A stretch of DNA of 35,000 bases from Glandiceps talaboti (taxonomy: Eukaryota; Hemichordata; Enteropneusta; Spengelidae). Below are positions 24,976 to 34,220 of the stretch, piece by piece (within the stretch, counting starts at the first letter, position 1; each line of letters starts with the position of its first letter). Below the pieces are notes generated by a model. The model did not search any database, was not told the DNA's origin, and saw only the letters and a program-made list of their open reading frames with translations. The position numbers and the translations under genes were made by a program. The DNA lies in the NCBI RefSeq assembly GCF_964340395.1, contig NC_135557.1, forward strand, positions 9,555,460 to 9,590,459. Direction: 5' to 3'.

Positions 24976-27816
24976 CACATGACAGGTAATTTTGATCGTG
25001 ACTCAGTGTTGACTGCGTGACTGTCTTGCATCTACTTTATAAGATCTCGGGTTAGCACTATCATAATTATAATTATTGAATACACAGGATAAATATATTC
25101 CAAAAGGAGTGTAATAGCATCTTGACAGTGAAAGGTAGGGGGGAAAGCTTATGACGGGAATATGTATATCTGTTATGGGGGTCCTAGGACGTCTCCCCTT
25201 AGAAACCCTGGAAGTTTTTTTTTTTATTCTGAAAGGTCAATTTCGAAACTATTCAGACCATTTCAGACAATAATTTCCAAGCTTTACAAGACAGCACGAA
25301 CATGTAAAAAAAATAAAACAACTACACCGGGTTGAAATACTTTTGAAATATAGTTTGATAGCACTTTGACAGTAAGAGGGGAAGAGCTTGAGACCGGGGT
25401 ATGTCCATCTCATATGATTAGTCCGAGGGGGTCTCCCTCTAGAAGCCTCAAGCCAATATTTAGGCTATTCAGACCCTTTCAAGCAATACCTCAATCCATG
25501 CTTTACAAGGCAGCACCATCAATTATCAGAAACTATTCTTTAAAATGTACATAGGGTCGACAAATGTTCTTAAAAAGTTAAATCGCATCATCATACACAT
25601 GTAGTAAAGGTCAGCACATCTAATGGTAGTATCATTGGTAGGGGAGATTTGGAGTTTAAGGCAGTTTTAGATTATCTTGGCAAACATTTCACATCTTTAA
25701 AAGACAGTATCATCTCAAATTAGAATAGGTTGAAAATATTTAAGAAAGCTTTAATACCATTATGACAGTAAAAAGGTTGTTGGTTCATCTGATTGTTGGT
25801 TGAATATAAGAGTAACCTCTGGGGGGTAAGGGAGTCCTTGGGGTCCCCCCCCCCCTCCGGCACATCTGTTTTTTTGTTCTATTAAGGCAATTTTTAGGTT
25901 ATTCATAGCCTTTGTGGTAACATTTCCCAAGCTTCGAAAAGCTAACGAAAATGTAAGTTATAAATGGATTTCCCATGTCACATAAAATGGGCCCGTAACA
26001 TTGGTATAGGGACATTAATATTGCATGTATAGTAAAGTCACCGCTATGTTAGAGAACTATAGATGGTCATACATAGTGTACAATAGAAACTGGAATCTGA
26101 TGAGATGTGGTGATTTGTAGTGTCAATAACATGTAGTATACAAAATAGACAGTGTATTAATCCCTTCTGACAAGTTCATACTGATGAGTAGAACAATTTA
26201 GATTAACTTCTTTTATAAACTATCTTTAATTAGAAGATTACCATTACGAAACCTTCAAGTTCATTTTTGCCCAAAGTGCATATAAGTGAAGCATTGGTTG
26301 TGAAACAGCCAAGCATTTACATGACATGTTCTGTAACTAGTGTGGTGGCTAGGTAATATGTAAGAAACGGGGACAGGAACAAATTTTTACATGTACCACA
26401 TTTCAGACAAGGCTATATACCATTGTAGAAAAGGATTTTTTCTCCCATCACAATCCAAATCACAATGACGCCCCCCCCCCCATCCATATTTTTTAAAACA
26501 GCATGACCCCCTGCCAATTTAAAAAACAGGGTGAGCCCCCCAGGCCGAAGAAACTGACCGGTCCCTGATGGTAGGGCGTATTACGCGTCTAACCTTGCAG
26601 GCTGAACGACTCAGATACCTTCGCATTATCAAGGTACTGATACATCCTAATAATGAAAAAAAATGAAAAAAAAAAAAAAAAAAAAAAACAAACCTAAGCC
26701 AATTTGTAATGACATGGAAGAAATGAACTGTGTGACTTCCGGCGCGAAGTAGTTCGAACGTGGGGAGTTCGATTATTTCTCGTAGGCAGTATCCCTAGCA
26801 GAGATTGTTTTGGGTAGCCACGACTAGAATGTATGTAAACATCGGAACGATAACTATGGATTTTGAGAACTTGTCAATTATATCGAGGCTTGGGGTGGTC
26901 ATGATAAATGGAACGCGGTATAAGTAGAACATATAGTTCAGCGCTGATGCCAATCACTCCATTTCATATACTTTTCCATCTCAAGGAATTCCATGGTTAA
27001 CCAAAATATGTGCATATCATGTCATCATGGAGGGATGCTGTATTCTCAAAACAAATATATTACCTTTAAAACAAATTGTTTTATCCTGTATGCTTACCTA
27101 AATGATGCTATAAAGTAACTGGCCGATATGACATACGTATATTTTGAATGGCACCACTTACCCAAATCTGGTAACAGGGACGCCACTGTATCTTTGAAAG
27201 TTGCCATATCTTCATTATGCTGTTGCTGTTTTTCTTGTTGTATTGCTAATTTGTCGTGTAGTTCTGCAATTTGTGTGTCTATCTTAGTATCACAGTCGTG
27301 AATAGCATTGTCCAGTCTGCGAAGTTCATTGTTATGATCATCAATCACGTCACTGTAATCAGTTACGTTCAACACATTTTGTTCATGTCGCTCTAGGGCA
27401 TCACTTATTTGTACCCTTAGGCCTTGTTGATTTCTCTGCAGCAATTCACTCTGGTCGTCTAGTTCGGATATTCGTGCTCCCTGCTGCACTGATCGATCGC
27501 TTAGCTGAGCCAATATATCTGCCCAGTTATCAATCTCCTGGTCATTAACTGTAATTCGTCGGTCTTGCTGTTCAAGTTTACTGCCATGTAGCTCCAGCGA
27601 ATCTAGCACTTCCGCAAGATCAACGACAGTTTGCTCGACATCAGAACACATTCTCCCCGAGTCAGTTGGTATGGTAAACACAAAAGCACATACGTCAGAC
27701 CGGTAACAGTAGTTCTCACCGGATATACATTCGTTGATGTCACGCTGACCACTAACATTGTGGCTGTTCCATGTGAATAGCCAGAACAGCAAAATGAGCG
27801 AAGATTTTCCTAACAT
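18252..27816 (-). CDS. Secreted coiled-coil C-type lectin, gene 2 (four exons)
   Basis: Exons join as 27816-27162, 20900-20748, 19578-19481 and 18470-18252, giving about 374 residues with intron phases 1, 1 and 0 as in gene 1. The protein starts [14 protein letters not shown] (signal peptide), then has a Cys-containing segment, a coiled coil about 7 residues longer than gene 1's near its end (an extra Gln/Lys-rich stretch), and a CTLD with WIGL, EPN, GENC and HWND. The EPN-to-Glu spacing is that of classical mannose-binding CTLDs. An NVT site in the coil could be N-glycosylated. Intron 1 is about 6.3 kb, against 352 bp in gene 1, because of transposon insertions. A possible donor (GTAAGG) near the end leaves the true C-terminus uncertain. 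Splicing is inferred from boundaries conserved between the paralogs; no transcript evidence is available. Confidence 0.83.
18562..18662. repeat. (CA)n/(TG)n with (TGCG)n, alternating purine-pyrimidine
   Basis: An ACACAC run meets GTGTGT directly (a perfect dinucleotide palindrome near 18575), then about eight GCGT units, then more TG. It lies in intron 3 of lectin gene 2, about 90 bp from the exon 4 acceptor. The sequence type is prone to Z-DNA. Confidence 0.9.
19481..19578 (-). CDS. Lectin gene 2 exon 3 (middle of CTLD)
   Basis: 98 nt, phase 1 in and phase 0 out. The acceptor is CACAG before 19578 and the donor is GTATTT from 19480. It encodes [14 protein letters not shown] and [11 protein letters not shown] near-duplicate of 'gatgtaaat' inside the exon adds four residues (VNVDVN region) relative to gene 1 while keeping the frame. 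Confidence 0.85.
19628..19750. repeat. (CA)n microsatellite
   Basis: About 120 bp of CA with two single-base interruptions, passing directly into (TA)n and the Penelope-like repeat end. It lies in intron 2 of lectin gene 2. Confidence 0.95.
19856..19894 (-). ncRNA. Hammerhead-like motif, stem I lost
   Basis: The core CTGATGA (19893-19887), stem II CGCA/TGCG with loop CTA, and GAAAC are intact. The bases before CTGATGA are TT rather than TGT, so stem I cannot pair with ACAAC at 19860-19856. Probably inactive. Confidence 0.5.
19896..19937 (+). ncRNA. Hammerhead-like motif, catalytic G12 mutated
   Basis: Stem I TTGT (19896-19899) pairs with ACAA (19933-19936). CTGATGA is at 19900-19906 and stem II CGCA/TGCG follows. 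The base at 19920 is A where the GAAA core needs G12, so self-cleavage should be abolished. Confidence 0.55.
20172..20340. repeat. (TA)n and (TATG)n microsatellites
   Basis: A short (TA)n at 20172-20188, then (TATG)n with AATG, TACG and TGTG variants at about 20217-20340, in intron 2 of lectin gene 2. Confidence 0.9.
20748..20900 (-). CDS. Lectin gene 2 exon 2 (N-terminal CTLD)
   Basis: 153 nt, the same length as in gene 1, phase 1 at both ends. The acceptor is TTTTTTTTAG before 20900 and the donor is GTAGGT from 20747. It encodes [21 protein letters not shown] and [11 protein letters not shown] broken third copy is at 30792-30958. Confidence 0.9.
21013..21450. repeat. ~114-bp tandem repeat, four diverged units
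   Basis: A unit with 'ttatctttgcaatatacgtg', 'catttggctgttgccatggg', 'cgtggtc' and 'tttttgaatg' recurs, with landmarks at 21018, 21132, 21246 and about 21346. The last unit is shorter. It lies in intron 1 of lectin gene 2. Confidence 0.7.
21451..21890. repeat. Dispersed-repeat-like tail ending in (CAGA)n
   Basis: Contains repeated phrases of the type 'ttttttgaccaaaa' and 'aatcggtcaagcggtt', then CACACA and CAGACAGACAGA. This layout resembles dispersed repeats common in invertebrate genomes. I cannot name the family. It probably forms one unit with the ~114-bp tandem repeat. Confidence 0.4.
21894..23868 (+). mobile_element. Non-autonomous TIR DNA transposon, copy A
   Basis: 1975 bp. The ends GGGACCGGTCAGTTTCT (21894-21910) and its exact reverse complement (23852-23868) are flanked on both sides by TAA (21891-21893 and 23869-23871), a likely 3-bp target duplication. 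TIRs starting GGG with TWA duplications fit PIF/Harbinger-type elements, but that class is inference. No transposase frame is present; a 170-codon frame at 21761-22273 begins outside and crosses the end, so it is chance. Inside are G-rich 'taggggggtca' blocks near both ends and tandem units at 22696-23640. It lies in intron 1 of lectin gene 2. Confidence 0.75.
22696..23640. repeat. Internal 165-235-bp tandem units of transposon copy A
   Basis: The phrase 'ctgtcaagatgctat' and relatives recurs at 22696, about 22871, 23101, 23336 and 23556. Between them come 'gttggtgttgtcttgtaa', 'gcttggaaat', 'agtctcaaaattgactttt' and a C-rich 'accccctaggaccccc' block. The last two intervals are 235 and 220 bp. 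The inverted copy B shows the same series. Confidence 0.7.
23872..24653. other. Spacer between inverted transposon copies
   Basis: Intron sequence of lectin gene 2. A stretch at 24165-24226 ('gagtatggacacaaatg', 'tctaaagcatat') matches 31158-31236 beside the broken third lectin copy, which suggests this is original intron DNA that predates the transposon insertions. Confidence 0.5.
24657..26565 (-). mobile_element. Non-autonomous TIR DNA transposon, copy B (inverted)
   Basis: About 1.9 kb, homologous to copy A over its whole length but in the opposite orientation. Its right end carries the intact terminus (AACTGACCGGTCCC, ending 26565). Its left end is mutated (GGGATGGGTAAGTTTCT from 24657). 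The flanks TTA and TGA are a poor match for a target duplication. It has taken a ~185-bp insertion at 24785-24971 made of (TA)n and a Penelope-like fragment. The tandem internal units are also present, e.g. near 25120, 25350, 25580 and 25760. Confidence 0.72.
24785..24971 (+). mobile_element. Penelope-like repeat fragment in (TA)n, nested in copy B
   Basis: (TA)n flanks a 55-bp core 'attacgctctgccactgcga' and 'tagagcactgtcttagcag', which is the distal part of the repeat seen at 19751 and 30166. The hammerhead half is absent. In copy A the homologous place (23711-23730, 'gcgaatatcatatatggggg') is uninterrupted. Confidence 0.65.
26566..27161 (-). other. Remaining intron 1 of lectin gene 2
   Basis: No exon seen. 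It holds an A-run at about 26666-26688 and otherwise unremarkable sequence up to the exon 1 donor GTAAGT at 27161-27156. Confidence 0.5.
27162..27816 (-). CDS. Lectin gene 2 exon 1 (signal peptide and coiled coil)
   Basis: 655 nt ending phase 1 at donor GTAAGT. The ATG at 27816 is chosen because the hydrophobic signal core follows at once and gene 1 has its Met at the aligned position. The frame is open upstream to 27966, but that stretch lacks similarity to a secreted N-terminus and would bury the signal peptide. Most of the coil is nearly identical to gene 1, with the divergence concentrated at the C-terminal end of the exon. Confidence 0.88.
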
Positions 27817-27910
27817 GGTTGATAAATCAACGGATTTAGATGCAACGATTAGTTCAGGGTAAGTTACACAGCGTAATGAACTGTGTAAAACTGGTGAAAA
27901 ACAATGTACA

Positions 27911-28105
27911 CCTATATATGTAGAGTAGGGCGTCCTAGGTATTTGCATACAAAATGCCAAAGGCAATCTGCATACTGTTCAAATACTGACTACATATAGG
28001 AGGGGTCGTGATAAGTGCATCCCAGTCAAGTAGTCAAATACAGGTGCCGTTTCGTATCTGACTTTTCAACCTTGTATCAGTATAATAATTTTTAAATATT
28101 TGCAT
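27911..28105 (-). promoter_or_regulatory. Upstream region of lectin gene 2: TATA-like box and octamers
   Basis: A TATATAGG sequence (27918-27911, minus) lies about 100 bp before the start codon. Octamers ATGCAAAT lie at 27948-27941 and 28105-28098, 157 bp apart as in gene 1. Function is inferred from motif type and conservation between paralogs only. Confidence 0.4.
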
Positions 28106-28149
28106 ACAATGCTAACACATTATGAGATATAGCTGATATTGGTCCGTAC

Positions 28150-29499
28150 CTAGTACTATGAATACTATGTAACAGTTTAGCATCTTAATTTCCGAGAGCT
28201 AACATTGACCATTCATTATTAAGACATTAATATTCAAAAACAGTAATCGGCAAATTTGTTAGCCTAATTGTTTTTAATTTTTTACAAGTGACATTTTGGA
28301 AACTCACAAATGCAATGTATTTACAGAATGCCTACAGGCTACAATATCAATAATGATATGATAATTGTAATTATGGTAAAGGCACGCAAACATAGCTGAA
28401 AGGGGCTCTTGCCAAAGGAACATGTTAATCAAATGTACTTTGAGAAAATGGCAAAAATGACCAAAATGCAAAATCCCTAAAAAGAACCTGAAAAAAAGCA
28501 TTCCGCAGTAAACCATCTTGACACTATGTTGATGTACTATACATATCTTATTAATTATCTCTGTTGGCTTTTTTATTGTTTCATTTGTTTATCTTTTTAA
28601 ATTTATTTGTACATATGAAGGGTTTGTTAAGCAATAAAGAATGGTTTAGTGAATGGATATATAACCCTATATTTCCGATTAATATAAGACAATAGTAAAA
28701 CCTAATGCTAAGGGGATGATTTCAGGAAGGGCGAGCCCTTTAGATTTTTGTTCTTAGTTACGTTAAGCTAAGGGCAGGCCAGAAAGAACTTTAATTATGT
28801 TATAATAAGTATAACCATGTCCGTCCGTCCTGTGCGCGCTGCCGTCCGTAGTCACCATGTATAAAATATTACAGACGTTATAAGCTACACATACTCTTAC
28901 CATTATAGTTTGACCTTGGCCTTTATGGGGAAAATGGTTGCTATATTTTGTGAAGTGCACGTTTTCACGTTGAGCCTATATTGTTTAATTCCTTTCTCGA
29001 TATATACATTTCGATAAGAGAGGTATGAAGGTGTTACCAACGTATTTAAAATAACTAATAACTAAGCATACTTGCACGATATGTGTTTATTCTAAGGAAC
29101 ATCCGTATATGTGTACATGTTATTCCTTCATTATCTTATATATAAAATCATGGAAACATCAGTAAGCTAGGGTGTATTGTCCCATATATCTAGCAAAATT
29201 ATGTATTGTCGTATAGTATGTCTTTCATTTGCGTATTTTCTATTATATTTATCAAGTATATTGTCTAGTATATATAGTAAGTATATCTTCTATAATACGA
29301 CACCTGTCAATCTCGCAGACTGGTTGGTCGAGAGCCCTACAGGTATGGAAACGTATTCGTTTTTACCAACAGTCGTATTTTTGCTTATTTCCCCTTGTAA
29401 CAGCATGCAATTAAAACCAGCATTTCGACTGTCAAATTTATAGTACATTTACCTTACAAAATGTCATCGTTGTATACACGGTGTTGCGTTTTAGTGACT
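28150..29499. other. Non-coding DNA, mostly featureless
   Basis: No gene supported. A two-unit remnant of the 25-bp minisatellite ('tagtaagtatatc' type) lies near 29246-29300. Small frames here have no recognisable features. Confidence 0.45.
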
Positions 29500-30005
<506 letters not shown>

Positions 30006-30013
30006 TGAATATA

Positions 30014-30097
<84 letters not shown>

Positions 30098-30119
30098 GTA
30101 GTACTGGAACTCTTTCTTG

Positions 30120-30160
30120 GTTGTAACTCGGAGTTTCACGCATAGTGCGATCATCAGACA
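30120..30160 (-). ncRNA. Hammerhead-like motif (short stem I)
   Basis: Intact CTGATGA and GAAAC with stem II CGCA/TGCG. Stem I is only TGT/ACA (3 bp). Confidence 0.5.
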
Positions 30161-30167
30161 CTCAGAG

Positions 30168-30208
30168 TGTCTGATGATCGCACTATGCGTGAAACTCCGA
30201 GTTACAAC
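30168..30208 (+). ncRNA. Hammerhead-like motif (short stem I)
   Basis: CTGATGA (30171-30177), stem II with loop CTA, GAAAC (30191-30195), then GAGTT with expected cleavage after 30203. Stem I is 3 bp. It is the mirror image of the motif at 30120-30160. Confidence 0.55.
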
Positions 30209-30341
30209 CAAGAAAGAGTTCCAGTACTACCAAAACTATTACGCTCTGCCACTGCGGTATAGAGCACTGTCTTAGCAGATTGATACTCACCGAGTTATAT
30301 ATATATATATATAGTTTTGGTAGTACTGGAACTCTTTCTTG

Positions 30342-30390
30342 GTTGTAACTCGGAGTTTCACGCATAGTGCGATCGTCAGACAACTCTGAG
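30342..30390 (-). ncRNA. Best-preserved hammerhead ribozyme motif
   Basis: Stem I is GTTGT (30384-30380) with ACAAC (30346-30342), 5 bp, with an outer CTC/GAG helix possible beyond an internal loop. The core reads CTGACGA (the family allows any base at position 7) and GAAA. Stem II is CGCA/TGCG with a 3-nt loop and a U-U at its base. Stem III is very short (AC/GT). Predicted cleavage falls after the T complementary to 30347. Short stem III is known in retroelement hammerheads; activity is not shown. Confidence 0.6.
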
Positions 30391-30410
30391 GCTTACTCTA
30401 TATATATCTG

Positions 30411-30411
30411 T

Positions 30412-30442
<31 letters not shown>

Positions 30443-30465
30443 CGTGCGTGCGTGCACGTGTGTAT
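30411..30465. repeat. (TG)n/(TGCG)n microsatellite
   Basis: TG repeats with GCGT units, adjoining the third lectin copy. The place corresponding to it in gene 2 (about 20217-20340) is a TATG array. Confidence 0.85.
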
Positions 30466-30791
30466 GTGTGAGTGAAAGAGTAATGCATATGATTTTAGTT
30501 GATAACATTTACCATTGCCAGGCACCTCTCCCTCACTGAATAAAATAAAATATCTTAATTGTGTTGTAAGTGAAAAAAAATTAGATTCATGTTATTTTGA
30601 GGGATGTCATCATCGAAAATTAATTTCGTTTGGATTTAGTTTAGAAGATTGTGTGTTGGACATACTCTATAATATATCATCTTATTCCAGGATTATGTAA
30701 TTACCCATAACGAATGAAGTTAATGAATAATGAAAGTCATGTTTTATAATTAGTGTCAACCCCACCCCACCCCACCCGATTGTCCTTCCAA

Positions 30792-30958
30792 CCTACGATA
30801 TAGGTAGTTGTCCTCTAGGTCATCTTTAATAACAGATTAAGTCCGTGTGATCGACAAAGTGATGATTCTGAGTGATGCTTTGCTGTAAGTATAACCTCTG
30901 CTGTTGCTCGACCAAGTAACATCTCCCTTTATGGTAGTTCCAGTTAAAAAGGACAAGC
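30792..30958 (-). pseudogene. Broken third copy of lectin exon 2
   Basis: Homologous to exon 2 of gene 2, with flanking intron similarity from about 30500. The [11 protein letters not shown]-coding stretch is readable, but a one-base insertion just after the acceptor creates a stop (TTT TAA) and shifts the frame. A further indel lies in the tyrosine-rich part, and a short near-duplication 'gattctgagtgatg' adds bases in the middle. No exons 1, 3 or 4 lie nearby. It is probably a partial segmental duplication, not an expressed exon. Confidence 0.75.
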
Positions 30959-31157
30959 TAAAACGACAGAATCGTCGTGTAATCATATAAAACATGTTCA
31001 TTGTCCTTCAGGACTTTACATTTTAAAATGATGTTGTTATAGAACCTGGTTGAATGTGTAAATGTCTACACGTTGCTGACCTCTAAGTCACATGTGTGTC
31101 ATGAATATTATGGTCACATTCAGTTCTATTTATACTATTCAAATATATTTATATATG

Positions 31158-31236
31158 AGTATGGACACAAATGCTAGTCTTAGCCGAGTGGCATTTTTCT
31201 ATGCATCCAAAGCATATATGGCCTCCGTAGTGGAGA
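31158..31236. repeat. Stretch shared with intron 1 of lectin gene 2
   Basis: 'gagtatggacacaaatg' and 'atccaaagcatat' with 'tggagatg' match 24165-24226. It shows that the third partial copy extends past exon 2 into the ancestral intron 1. Confidence 0.55.
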
Positions 31237-31246
31237 TGTACACGTA

Positions 31247-31520
31247 CATACATACATACATACATACATACATACATACATACATACATACATGTACATA
31301 CATACATACATACATACATACATACATACATACATACATACATACATGTACATACATACATACATACATACATACATACATGTACATACATACATACATA
31401 CATACATACGTACGTACGTACATACATACACACACACATACATACATACCTACATACATACATACATACACACGCACACACACGTACGTACGTACATACA
31501 TACATACATACATACATACA

Positions 31521-31549
<29 letters not shown>
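31247..31549. repeat. (CATA)n microsatellite
   Basis: About 300 bp of CATA with CATG, CGTA and CACA variants. It abuts the 3' end of the R2-type retrotransposon relic. Confidence 0.95.
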
Positions 31550-31551
<2 letters not shown>

Positions 31552-31688
31552 CAAATTATGTTTATTTCCGAAATACATTAAATCATTATGTACAGGTACA
31601 GTATTTTTGGGTTTACACTGTATCTAGCAGGAAATATATCAAATTGCATTTGAACATGTTATCCACATCACAAGGCAGATGTAGTGTG

Positions 31689-32050
31689 TTAGTTGTTATA
31701 ATGCTTGCATCTTTTTCTCCAGATATTACAAGAACCAATTATTGAACTAATGCTGCAGTATTTTGCAATACAATTAGCGTTACTCTTATTAAAACCTACT
31801 TTCATAAGGCCACTTACAAATCTGTAGTGAACATTGCCAACGCTTCCTAGTATTAATACGACAACTTCAGTACGAAACCCGTAGTTATTTATTTCCAGTG
31901 ATAGTGGGAAGTATTTCTCAAACTTAGTGTCACAGCATTTCGAAATATGTGCATCGTATGGAATGGCAATTTCTATCAACCAAGTCTTTTTGCATTGTTT
32001 GTTGATGACAACAATGTCCGGACGTGTGTGTGTTGGTGCTGGAATGTTTC
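31689..32050 (-). pseudogene. Endonuclease part of the R2-type relic
   Basis: Frame with RPDIVVI and IEIAIPYDAHI, followed by an EKY.PL.EI-like and a hydrophobic VVVLILGSVG segment. Such domains nick DNA to prime reverse transcription. It is out of frame with the upstream zinc-knuckle part. Confidence 0.75.
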
Positions 32051-32604
32051 ATTGTTAGAATCAAACAGCGTGGGTTTTATCAGAATGTCAGTGTATGTCT
32101 CATTATCAGCATTCCTATCTTGGATTTTCTTGTAGATGATATTAACTATCCGGTTATGTCTTTGTTGATACAACTTCTGGAATTGTGTGCAACCATTGAG
32201 TATATGGGATGCTGTTTCAGATGGGTGTCGACATATTTTGCATGATTTTGTATATGTAGTTGGGTAGTACAGGTACATGAGGCTTTCACACTGGAGTAGC
32301 TGTAACCGTCCTCTTGCTACAAAGGATCTTAGTTTGTCATCGATGCTGTGGTTGTTCAGGTAGGCGGCTGATAAGAAATGGTGGATCTTTCCCGCATCCC
32401 GAAGTACTCGCCCCTGTGACGACATTGCCTTGAGATTTGCTGCTTGTTGTTGTAATCTATTCTGCTTGTATGTGGAGTAGAAAGAACTTGCTGATTTGAA
32501 TGATAATGAAACCTCTTTGTCGATGTGCATTTCCAATACGTAGACGTCATTTACTTTTAGCAGAGATATATTTTCCCGTTTGCACATTTCTAGTAAATTG
32601 ACCC
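31976..32604 (-). pseudogene. RT C-terminal and zinc-knuckle part of the R2-type relic
   Basis: About 190 codons open without a stop. The open frame that continues upstream into 32749 is only translated microsatellite. The knuckle CX2CX8HX4C lies near its middle. The true protein would have begun kilobases further 5'. Confidence 0.75.
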
Positions 32605-32672
32605 ATACATACATACATACATACATACATACATACATACATACATACATACATACATACATACATACATAC
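32605..32672. repeat. (CATA)n microsatellite at the 5' edge of the relic
   Basis: About 17 tetranucleotide units in the same orientation as the 3' array. The R2-type fragment starts at once after it. Confidence 0.95.
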
Positions 32673-32759
32673 AGATAAACACAGCGAGATAAAGTACAGG
32701 TACACGCAGTCATAACACATTCTGAGGATCGTTGACCGACTGCATTCACCGTTATTGAT

Positions 32760-34139
32760 ATGTTTACCTATACATGTAGTTATTTCAATGAATGTTACCC
32801 TAGATAGATATTTATAGGTATTGTTATTCGTGGTGCATGGGACAATGCTAATCAGGTGACCTTGCTGTAATCATGCATTATATTCATTTGACGGTCAGAA
32901 ATGATGACGTCATTAGTCAATATCAACAATGCGGGTATAACAAGCCGTTGTATTGAAAAGTTATTTTAGTTGATGGTCGGTCTTTGAACCATTTTAGTTC
33001 TTATCCGACATCAAGTATGTTACTTTTAATAGAATCTCCTTTATCCCTACAAATATTCGTCAAATCGAGAAAAGGAATAATTTGCATATATAACAGTAAA
33101 TGCATAACACTAAAATGCATTGAAGTGTCAACAACACATCATTTGTCTCACTCCATACTGGCTTTGTATGAACAGATCTACATATTACTTCGTGTACATA
33201 CCGATTTGAAATTGATAATACTGTCGCCAATAATTATCGATTTTGACAAATTAAGTTAGAAGGGGTTAGGGGTCTGAGACATAACTAAAATGATTTAGTT
33301 TTTATTCCTATATTGAACTACTGATATCGCCTCTTATTGCATCTGAAATATACCAATAACAAGTATTATTAGCATAAACACGAAGGCTACAATTTTCACA
33401 AAACAAGTTAATGTCCCTGACCGCTTGTAAACTCATCATGTCCCCATTGTTTTGTTTACACACCTAAATCGCATGACGCGTGCCGATTCAGACAGTCGTT
33501 AATCTAACGTGCATCTACATAACCTTCTACTCACCTGCTTTTTTCGTCTTTTTGTCGCATTGAGGGCATTTATTATTGTTCTATCAACAGCTGCGGTACA
33601 CGTGCTGCATAAAAAATTGTTATATTATTTTCACAAAACCAATATAATACATTTAATATTAGCGCATGCGTATATGTGCTACATGTTCGTGCATTCATCC
33701 AGGTACACTGGGTTCTAAAGATAGAAAGCGTTTCTCTATCCCCAGAGATTGTCAGATATGCCGGTTCAAAATTTTACATGTGTTTGTCAGTTCTACTGGT
33801 GTCTGGTATATCACTTACCGTCATCTATTGTGCATATTTAGATATAACATTACGTTTGTGTTTTTTACTTAATCGGCGTGATAAGTTTGATCAAAAACAT
33901 ATATTTTATTTACAGAATCATCATTTTATGCTAAATAAAATGTTGATCCCGATATAACCTTTATATGAAATTAATTCAATGCATAAAATATCCCTCATTC
34001 CAAAAATAACCCAAAGTGGAATGTCCCTGGCGGTACAATTGTGTTGCGTACATATGTGAACGGGTGACATATGAGTTCTAGCTGATAACAAAACACTTTA
34101 ATTCTATCGGAAGCGACGAGAGAAAACAAAATCGTCAAA
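32760..34139. other. Non-coding DNA upstream of the plus-strand exon
   Basis: No exon, RNA gene or repeat I can support. The 3' part may hold the promoter of the gene starting at 34140, but I see no clear TATA box or initiator. Confidence 0.4.
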
Positions 34140-34214
34140 ATGTGGCAGATTTGTCTAGGATTCCTTCTTGCGCTTGTTATCCTTTACATCCTGGGAGCAA
34201 GGAGACCAAGCAAG
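34140..34214 (+). CDS. First coding exon of a membrane-anchored protein (partial)
   Basis: ATG at 34140 with A at -3, then 25 codons: a hydrophobic stretch (residues 4-19, containing LGFLLALVILYIL), then GARRPSK, ending phase 0 at a strong donor GTAAGT (34215-34220). A short N-terminal anchor followed by Arg-Arg and Pro is typical of ER-bound enzymes such as cytochromes P450 or short-chain dehydrogenases, but the rest lies beyond the window, so no family can be named. The longer frame at 34142-34375 is in another phase and is a shadow. Confidence 0.5.
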
Positions 34215-34220
34215 GTAAGT

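Larger units (their letters stand above)
30019..30390. mobile_element. Cluster of three Penelope-like repeat ends
   Basis: Order: (TA)n, a T-run of about 40, a minus-strand repeat end (30160-30097), a plus-strand copy (30168-30291) ending in (TA)n at 30292-30313, then a third, minus-strand copy (30390-30314). The first two are head to head around 'acactcagagtgt'. The third keeps the most complete hammerhead. The dimeric and inverted layout is like that reported for terminal repeats of Penelope-like elements. No reverse transcriptase frame is visible, so these are relics. Confidence 0.6.
31561..32604 (-). mobile_element. R2-type (RLE) non-LTR retrotransposon, 3' fragment
   Basis: 5'-truncated relic read on the minus strand. 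From 32604 the frame gives the region after the reverse transcriptase fingers/palm (VLRDAGKIHHFLSAAY and similar), then a CX2CX8HX4C zinc knuckle (CKICRHPSETASHILNGC). A frame change near 32030, close to an ACACAC run, leads into a restriction-like endonuclease: RPDIVVI, then IEIAIPYD and KFEKY, the PD-(D/E)XK pattern of R2-like elements. The endonuclease frame stops at 31689. A ~125-bp 3' UTR with AATAAA (31566-31561) ends beside (TATG)n. The catalytic reverse transcriptase motif is missing because of truncation, so the copy is dead. Confidence 0.8.

Noticed and set aside
27817-27966. N-terminal extension of lectin gene 2 from an upstream in-frame ATG
   Set aside because: It would place the signal peptide inside the protein. 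The corresponding region of gene 1 is not open over this length.
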